This document shows positions 7,066 through 10,731 of a stretch of 10,731 nucleotides of DNA, piece after piece (position 1 is the stretch's first letter; each line of letters opens with the position of its first letter). A program made the translations under genes and the position numbers. The stretch is taken from the NCBI GenBank assembly GCA_001819095.1, contig MHLS01000001.1, positions 9,366-20,096 on the forward strand, given 5' to 3'. A model generated the notes under the pieces. It worked only from the letters and a program-made list of their open reading frames with translations. It searched no databases and had not been told where the DNA came from. This stretch comes from Candidatus Lloydbacteria bacterium RIFCSPLOWO2_02_FULL_54_12 (GTDB lineage: Bacteria > Patescibacteriota > Minisyncoccia > Phycocordibacterales > UBA6899).

Positions 7066-8277
7066 ATGCTCTACAAATATAAAGCAATCGACCAGACGAA
7101 CGAACAGGAGGTGAGCGGCACCATTGAGGCAGCGACGGTCGATATTGCCATCGCGTCGCTTCAGCGGAGGCGGCTCGTCATCATCTCGATCGTCGTCGCG
7201 ACGGAAATATCATTTTTGGAGAATCTTGTCGCGGGCGGACGAAGAGCTTCTCATCGCGACGTTGTCGTCCTGTCGCGTCAGATTGCGACCTTGTTCCATG
7301 CGCAGATTTCGGCGCTCCGTGTCTTTCAGTTGTTGAGCGAGGAGGCGGAGAGTGACCTTCTGCGGCGCCGGCTCGAAGAAGTATCGCAGGACATCCAGGG
7401 CGGCTCATCGCTTTCGGGCTCGCTCGGAAAGTACCCCGATGTGTTCTCGGATTTCTATGTGAACATGGTCCGTTCGGGCGAGGAATCTGGCGATCTTGCC
7501 AATACATTTGCCTACCTTGCCGATTACCTCGATCGTTCGTACGAGCTTTTGACGAAGACGCGGAACGCCTTCATTTATCCCGCGTTCGTCATCGTGTCCT
7601 TTATTGTGGTCATGATCCTCATGCTGGTGATCGTCATCCCCAAGCTCGCCGCCATCATCATAGAAACCGGAAAGGAACTCCCGTTCTACACCAAGATTGT
7701 CATCGAGGTCTCTAATTTTTTCATCAATTACGGGATACTGCTCTCGGTCGCCTTCGCGGCGGCGATGTTCTTTGTCTGGCGTTATTTGCGCACCGAGGGG
7801 GGCAAGAAGGCATTTGCACAGCTGACGCTGTCCTTGCCATACGTTGGCACGCTCTACCAAAAGATCTATCTTGCGCGAATCTCCGATACGTTCAACACCA
7901 TGCTCTCCGCGGGGATCACCGCTGTTCGTTCCGTCGAGGTCTCCGCAACTATTGTGGGAAATGAAGTGTATAAGAATCTGCTCTTAGGTGTCGCACAGGA
8001 CGTGCGCACCGGCGTCCCGCTTTCGAAGGCAATGGGCAAATACCCGGGATTCGTCTCGGGTATCATGGTGCAGATGATCAAAGTTGGTGAGGAGACGGGA
8101 GAGCTTGCGAGCATTCTCGACACGCTCGCCAAATTCTACAAACGTGAAGTGGATACTGCCATCGAGACCATCATCGGAATGATTGAGCCGGCGATGATCA
8201 TCCTTCTTGGTTTGGGTGTCGGCGGACTCATGGTGACCATCCTCCTCCCGATGTACGACATTGCCTCCTCGTTCTAG
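7066..8277 (+). CDS. pilC: Type IV pilus inner-membrane platform protein PilC (GspF family)
   Basis: PilC is the cytoplasmic-membrane platform on which PilB and PilT act to insert or remove pilin subunits. The 403 residues have the standard family layout: a short N-terminal region (MLYKYKAIDQTNEQEVSGTI), a first T2SSF domain (about 66-189), and a second (about 269-391). Membrane helices are seen at about 171-192, 222-240 and 373-395. The repeated family pattern is clear in paired motifs: SGEESGDLANTFAYLADYL in domain 1 and VGEETGELASILDTLAKFY in domain 2, with GKYPDVFS and GKYPGFVS before them. The start follows the TACTGAC array by one base and lacks a Shine-Dalgarno sequence. It is probably the last gene of the pilB transcript, since a dyad followed by a T-run lies 14 bp after the stop. 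Confidence 0.96.
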   Translation: MLYKYKAIDQTNEQEVSGTIEAATVDIAIASLQRRRLVIISIVVATEISFLENLVAGGRRASHRDVVVLSRQIATLFHAQISALRVFQLLSEEAESDLLRRRLEEVSQDIQGGSSLSGSLGKYPDVFSDFYVNMVRSGEESGDLANTFAYLADYLDRSYELLTKTRNAFIYPAFVIVSFIVVMILMLVIVIPKLAAIIIETGKELPFYTKIVIEVSNFFINYGILLSVAFAAAMFFVWRYLRTEGGKKAFAQLTLSLPYVGTLYQKIYLARISDTFNTMLSAGITAVRSVEVSATIVGNEVYKNLLLGVAQDVRTGVPLSKAMGKYPGFVSGIMVQMIKVGEETGELASILDTLAKFYKREVDTAIETIIGMIEPAMIILLGLGVGGLMVTILLPMYDIASSF

Positions 8278-8291
8278 GGGGCGTACCAAAG

Positions 8292-8373
8292 ATACAAGGT
8301 CCGACCCCAAGAATTGATGCCCCCGCCTGCGAACGTCCTCGCGTGGGCAGGCAAGGTCGGACCTTGTATTTTT
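8292..8373. repeat. Dyad repeat family, copy 2, interrupted; possible terminator
   Basis: The outer arms ATACAAGGTCCGACC (8292-8306) and GGTCGGACCTTGTAT (8355-8369) are perfectly complementary over 15 bp, and the sequence runs into TTTTT at 8369-8373. This fits an intrinsic terminator for the pilB-pilC transcript. The centre begins like the family (AAGAATTGAT, 8309-8318) and is then replaced by about 33 bp with its own nested dyads (GCCT/AGGC outside GCGA/TCGC, within about 8325-8352). Confidence 0.75.
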
Positions 8374-8401
8374 GGCGGTGTGGGCGCAGGGCGACAGGAA
8401 C

Positions 8402-8632
8402 GTACCTTCCCTAAGGCAAGATATCGCTTTGTGAAGCCATTTGTGGGCGCCCCCTCCTTTCTTGTGAGGGCTCCTCCTCTTGAAAGGTCTCGCACGGGTC
8501 AATTTGGCTCGGTGTCCGCCTTTAGGCGGACCAATTGACCGAAGTGAGCGGCGGTCAGAGTATAGGACCCCCTCTTTAAGCGAAATATTGCTTTGTGAGG
8601 CCGTTTGCAGGCGCGAAGCATGGTCTTTGTTG
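8402..8632 (+). repeat. Diverged direct repeat with hairpins in the pilC-pilin spacer
   Basis: The 30-nt stretches at 8421-8450 and 8585-8614 match at 25 positions, and all five differences are transitions (shared core GCTTTGTGA). Weaker similarity extends on both sides to about 8402-8470 and 8565-8632. Between the copies is a compound hairpin: GTCCGCC/GGCGGAC with loop TTTA (8514-8531) inside GGTCAATT/AATTGACC (8497-8504, 8533-8540). No credible protein is encoded. The transition-only differences fit diverged repeats or conserved RNA structure with G-U pairs. Confidence 0.6.
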
Positions 8633-8650
8633 AGGCGTTTCCCTTTTCAG

Positions 8651-8755
8651 CGAGGCTATACTCGCCTTTTGAAGACATTGCGCAGGGCGGCGGCCCGAGC
8701 ATAGCAATCCGCCAGCAGGCGGATATGCGCGTCTTCAAAAGGCGAGTATGGCCGA
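8651..8755. repeat. Long inverted repeat with cruciform-like interior
   Basis: Perfect 19-bp arms ATACTCGCCTTTTGAAGAC (8658-8676) and the reverse complement at 8731-8749 extend outward by one wobble pair and GGC/GCC. The 54-bp interior is also structured: GCGCA (8680-8684) pairs with TGCGC (8726-8730) and encloses two small hairpins, GGGC/GCCC and CCGCC/GGCGG. The predicted fold is a long stem ending in a three-way junction. This could be a structured RNA, a MITE-like element or an attenuator upstream of the pilin promoter. No target-site duplication is seen. Confidence 0.75.
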
Positions 8756-8762
8756 GCTCTCG

Positions 8763-8771
8763 TTATCCACA
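8763..8771 (+). promoter_or_regulatory. Single DnaA-box match (TTATCCACA)
   Basis: TTATCCACA matches the DnaA-box consensus TTATNCACA exactly. Only one copy was found, with no AT-rich unwinding region or dnaA/dnaN genes nearby, so this is not evidence for a replication origin. It lies 6 bp upstream of the candidate -35 of the pilin promoter and could be a regulatory DnaA site or chance. Confidence 0.4.
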
Positions 8772-8777
8772 GGGTGT

Positions 8778-8806
8778 TTGTACCCTCCCATACCCCGTGG
8801 TACCAT
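8778..8806 (+). promoter_or_regulatory. Candidate sigma-70-type promoter for the major prepilin gene
   Basis: TTGTAC (8778-8783) and TACCAT (8801-8806) are separated by 17 bp, and TG at 8798-8799 gives an extended -10. The expected start is near 8813, leaving an AT-rich leader of about 90 nt before the prepilin ATG at 8904. This lets pilin be expressed separately from the motor genes. Confidence 0.6.
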
Positions 8807-8903
8807 GTATATATTGCTTGAGCGTTGCTTGGGCAAGGATTTTACGAGAAAAAGGTTCTTTGCGTCAATTTATTGGTTTTATTAATCATTTTAGTCATCA
8901 TTT

Positions 8904-9467
8904 ATGTTCACCTCTCTTAAAAATACAAAGAAAGGCTTTACGCTGATCGAGCTCCTTGTCGTGATCGCGATCATTGGCATCCTTTCCTCGGTCGTCTTGG
9001 CCTCGCTCTCGACGGCGCGTGCTAAATCGCGTGATGCGAAGCGTATTTCCGACATCGGACAGATCCAGCTTGCGCTCGAGCTTTTCTTCGACACAAGCCA
9101 AAGCTATCCGTCGACAACGCCCACCTACGGTGTTGCCTACACCGGCGATGATGCGGCAGTGCAGTTGCTCACCGCAAAGGGCTTCTTACCTCAAACGCCG
9201 AAACCGCCTAGCGGCACACAGGCGACATACGCCTATAAAGGCACAACCGCTGCCGGGGGAGTTGTGGTTTGTACGACCTACACCTGTTTGGGCTATGGGC
9301 TCGGTGTAGCACTTGAGCGGAACGACAATACCGTCTTGCTTTCAGACGCCGATGTCGCCCAAATAGACGATGGCACCAACGACTTCTGGGGTGCTGGCGG
9401 CGGAACGAGTTGTCTCGGTTCAGCGGCCGGAGCCGCTCCGGAGACTTGCTACGACGTGAAGCCGTAA
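8904..9467 (+). CDS. Type IV prepilin, probable major pilin
   Basis: The 187-residue precursor begins with a short basic leader (MFTSLKNTKKG). It is followed by the class III/type IVa signal FTLIELLVVIAIIGILSSVV, with cleavage by PilD expected after G11 and the conserved Glu at +5 of the mature protein (E16). The hydrophobic N-terminal helix (about 12-35) packs in the fibre core. The helix continues through STARAKSRDAKRISDIGQIQ into a variable globular head. Four cysteines (C123, C128, C170, C182) could form two disulfides, with C170-C182 as a D-region-like C-terminal loop. It has its own candidate promoter upstream and a strong terminator 30 bp downstream, as expected for an abundant subunit. 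No Shine-Dalgarno sequence precedes the ATG. Whether it is the major pilin or a pseudopilin cannot be settled from the sequence. Confidence 0.94.
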   Translation: MFTSLKNTKKGFTLIELLVVIAIIGILSSVVLASLSTARAKSRDAKRISDIGQIQLALELFFDTSQSYPSTTPTYGVAYTGDDAAVQLLTAKGFLPQTPKPPSGTQATYAYKGTTAAGGVVVCTTYTCLGYGLGVALERNDNTVLLSDADVAQIDDGTNDFWGAGGGTSCLGSAAGAAPETCYDVKP

Positions 9468-9496
9468 CACCAAAGACTTATCGGGTTTATGCCCGC

Positions 9497-9528
9497 AACC
9501 CCCGAAAACGCTTGTTTTCGGGGGTTTT
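9497..9528 (+). terminator. Intrinsic terminator after the prepilin gene
   Basis: A perfect 13-bp stem (9497-9509 with 9514-9526) with the 4-nt loop GCTT is followed by a short T-run (9525-9528). The stem is AACCCCCGAAAAC on the left. It begins 30 bp after the prepilin stop codon. The A-run on the left arm makes it potentially bidirectional. Confidence 0.85.
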
Positions 9529-9543
9529 GGTATCTCAATGCAA

Positions 9544-9592
9544 AATACGGTCGGACCTTGAAGAATCGATTCCTAAGGTCCGACCTTGTATT
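9544..9592. repeat. Dyad repeat family, copy 3
   Basis: The half-sites GGTCGGACCTT (9549-9559) and AAGGTCCGACCTT (9575-9587) flank the palindromic centre AAGAATCGATTCCT (9561-9574), with outer AATAC/GTATT ends. The left arm lacks the AA that starts the half-site in the other copies. Half-site centres are 28 bp apart, versus 27 in the copy at 3485-3534. Confidence 0.85.
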
Positions 9593-9597
9593 TGCTT

Positions 9598-9644
9598 AGG
9601 GCTCGTCCACCAATAACTTCCTAGTTATTGGTGGTGACGACCCT
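9598..9644. repeat. Strong hairpin upstream of pilD
   Basis: A perfect 12-bp stem CCACCAATAACT / AGTTATTGGTGG (9607-9618, 9623-9634) has loop TCCT. Its base is extended by TCGT/ACGA and AGGG/CCCT across small bulges. TTT follows at 9644-9646, so it may be a second terminator, or a structured element of its own. Confidence 0.7.
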
Positions 9645-9652
9645 TTGTGCCA

Positions 9653-9685
9653 CGTCCATATTTTATATCAACTTATTTATGGACG
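9653..9685. repeat. Short inverted repeat upstream of pilD
   Basis: CGTCCATA (9653-9660) and TATGGACG (9678-9685) form an 8-bp dyad with an AT-rich 17-nt loop. The flanks CTTAGGGCTCGTC (9595-9607) and CTTAGGACTCGCC (9690-9702) are near-identical direct repeats that enclose this dyad and the hairpin before it. Confidence 0.5.
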
Positions 9686-9712
9686 GGGCCTTAGGACTCG
9701 CCTCGAAAGTTA

Positions 9713-9721
9713 TGAGATACT
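9713..9721 (+). promoter_or_regulatory. Candidate extended -10 of pilD; possibly leaderless
   Basis: TGAGATACT places a -10-like GATACT (9716-9721) directly behind TG. Transcription would begin at about 9727-9729, at or next to the pilD ATG, so the mRNA may be leaderless. No clear -35 is visible. Confidence 0.35.
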
Positions 9722-9728
9722 GTAATTT

Positions 9729-10559
9729 ATGTTCTTGTATTCATGGGTTCCCGGAGCCATGGTGTTTATTCTCGGAACCGTCATCGGAAGCTTTCTCAAT
9801 GTAGTGATCTACCGCACGGGAAGCGGTGCAGGACTCCGCGGTCGTTCGAAGTGCCTTTCTTGCGGGAAAGTGTTGACCGTGGCGATGTTGATCCCCCTCT
9901 TCTCCTATCTCTTTCAAGGGGGACGATGTGCGTACTGCGGCGCAAAACTCTCTGTCCAGTACCCGCTCGTCGAGGCCGCTTCGGGGCTTCTGTTTCTTTT
10001 CGTGTGGTGGGTCGATCGGTTTGACCCCGTGGTGAGCAACGTCCCCGAAATGCTCGCGTATCTTTTTGACACGGCGGCATGGAGCCTCCTCCTCGTGATC
10101 ATTACCTACGACCTTTACCACAAGATCATCCTCGACCGCTTCTCGGCCATCTTTGCACTTCTTGCCGGCGTTACGCTTTTCCTCAAATGGCGTTTTGGTC
10201 TACTTACACCGGAGTTTTTGCCCGTGTTCGGTATCTACACTTCGCCGTGGCTTGACCTTTTTGCGGGGCCGCTCATCATGCTCCCGTTCACCCTCCTGTG
10301 GTTCCTTTCCGGAGGAAGGGCGATGGGACTTGGCGATGCGAAGCTTGCCTTTGGTTTGGGGTGGTTTCTCGGACTTTCCGGAGGTATTTCGGCCGTTATA
10401 TTCGCGTTTTGGACGGCTTTCTTCCCGAGCCTCTTCTTGTTGTTACTTCCGCGCAAACGTTTTACAATGAAGAGTGAGATCCCGTTTGCGCCGTTTCTGG
10501 TCCTCGGCTCGATGATCGTCTTTTTTTTAGGCGTCGACATGTTCACGTGGGCATTCTAG
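9729..10559 (+). CDS. pilD: Prepilin peptidase / N-methyltransferase PilD
   Basis: PilD is a polytopic membrane aspartic protease that cuts prepilin leaders after Gly and N-methylates the new N-terminus. The 276 residues show the methyltransferase-linked N-terminal domain with two CxxC pairs (C42/C45 and C67/C70; KCLSCGK and RCAYCGA). After it come the two catalytic aspartates of the A24 family: D128 (ITYDLYHKII) and D203 in the GxGD motif (GLGDAKLAFGLG). About seven hydrophobic helices are visible, beginning at residues 8-28. The ATG at 9729 is the first start after an in-frame TAA at 9723 and gives the usual N-terminus (GSFLNVVIYR at 20-29). The substrates are likely the flanking prepilins (8904-9467 and from 10606). 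It is separated from the upstream gene by terminator-like dyads, so it probably has its own promoter. Confidence 0.96.
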   Translation: MFLYSWVPGAMVFILGTVIGSFLNVVIYRTGSGAGLRGRSKCLSCGKVLTVAMLIPLFSYLFQGGRCAYCGAKLSVQYPLVEAASGLLFLFVWWVDRFDPVVSNVPEMLAYLFDTAAWSLLLVIITYDLYHKIILDRFSAIFALLAGVTLFLKWRFGLLTPEFLPVFGIYTSPWLDLFAGPLIMLPFTLLWFLSGGRAMGLGDAKLAFGLGWFLGLSGGISAVIFAFWTAFFPSLFLLLLPRKRFTMKSEIPFAPFLVLGSMIVFFLGVDMFTWAF

Positions 10560-10605
10560 GGATATGGAGTATTACGCATGAGTGCCGAAAGCGGCGCCAA
10601 ATCGC

Positions 10606-10731
10606 ATGAAACAATTTCGCCGCCGTACCGGTACATCACGAGGGTTTTCGATCGTCGAACTTTTAGTCGCCGTGGGGATATTTCTGGTCCTCTCCGCAAC
10701 ATTCCTCTTCAACTATGGTTCATTCGACCGG
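10606..10731 (+). CDS. Prepilin-like protein, 3'-partial
   Basis: From ATG 10606 the frame reads a basic leader (MKQFRRRTGTSRG) and then FSIVELLVAVGIFLVLSATF. That gives a prepilin signal with cleavage after G13 and Glu at +5 (E18). Forty-two codons are visible and the gene continues past the window. It lies 46 bp after pilD and is probably co-transcribed; minor pilins often follow pilD-type genes in such clusters, so a minor pilin or pseudopilin is likely. The start lacks a Shine-Dalgarno sequence. An upstream ATG at 10578, which does have GGAG 8 nt before it, is in a different frame. GTG 10582 is an in-frame alternative start. Confidence 0.85.
   Translation, partial: MKQFRRRTGTSRGFSIVELLVAVGIFLVLSATFLFNYGSFDR

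Noticed and set aside
3711..8277. Type II secretion system instead of a type IV pilus
   Set aside because: A PilT-type retraction ATPase with AVANLIRE is present, which type II systems lack, and no secretin or other Gsp-specific gene is seen.
8763..8771. Replication origin suggested by the DnaA-box match
   Set aside because: Only one box, no cluster, no AT-rich unwinding element and no dnaA, dnaN or gyrase genes nearby.
8314..8946. Several open frames of 70-170 codons in the pilC-pilin spacer, both strands
   Set aside because: They run through inverted and direct repeats, overlap one another or the pilC and pilin ends, lack initiation signals and have low-complexity composition without domains.
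3485..9592. CRISPR array suggested by the recurring palindromic repeats
   Set aside because: The three copies are kilobases apart, lie in different gene gaps and are not separated by uniform spacers; no cas gene is present.

Overview
The window looks like a chromosomal segment of a Candidate Phyla Radiation (Patescibacteria) bacterium, most likely Parcubacteria-like. This is an inference from gene order (pilB, CheY-like receiver, pilT, pilC, prepilin, pilD, prepilin), from protein style, from the near absence of Shine-Dalgarno sequences, and from spacers rich in dyad repeats. No rRNA, tRNA or ribosomal protein gene is present to fix the taxonomy. All genes are on the + strand.

Layout: 2-3454 is the 3' part of a gene for a very large secreted surface protein built of beta-sandwich repeats (PA14-like, jelly-roll, CARDB-like, PKD/Ig-like and two C-terminal choice-of-anchor-D/ASH-like domains). 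A 256-bp spacer follows with a palindromic repeat, an extended -10 promoter and a 114-bp element with terminal inverted repeats. That element sits exactly at the pilB start codon and is flanked by a 6-bp direct repeat that includes the start codon. Next come pilB (3711-5441), a stand-alone receiver-domain gene (5512-5913), pilT (5920-6990) and pilC (7066-8277), probably co-transcribed. A 626-bp gene-free region (8278-8903) is packed with dyads, a diverged direct repeat, a long cruciform-like inverted repeat, one DnaA-box match and a promoter. It leads into a prepilin gene (8904-9467), a strong intrinsic terminator, three more dyads, pilD (9729-10559) and the start of a second prepilin gene that runs off the window.

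Together the genes make a type IV pilus. PilD cleaves and methylates the prepilins. PilB on the PilC membrane platform extends the fibre and PilT retracts it. The receiver protein between the two motors is a candidate switch. The upstream surface protein may be an adhesin or cell-envelope protein; its link to the pilus is positional only.

The most unusual content is between genes: (i) the MITE-like element at the pilB start, (ii) a three-copy family of ~50-bp dyads built from paired AAGGTCNGACCTT half-sites, one copy interrupted by another hairpin, (iii) spacers made of 7-nt units, including four perfect TACTGAC copies ending one base before the pilC ATG, and (iv) the cruciform element ahead of the pilin promoter.
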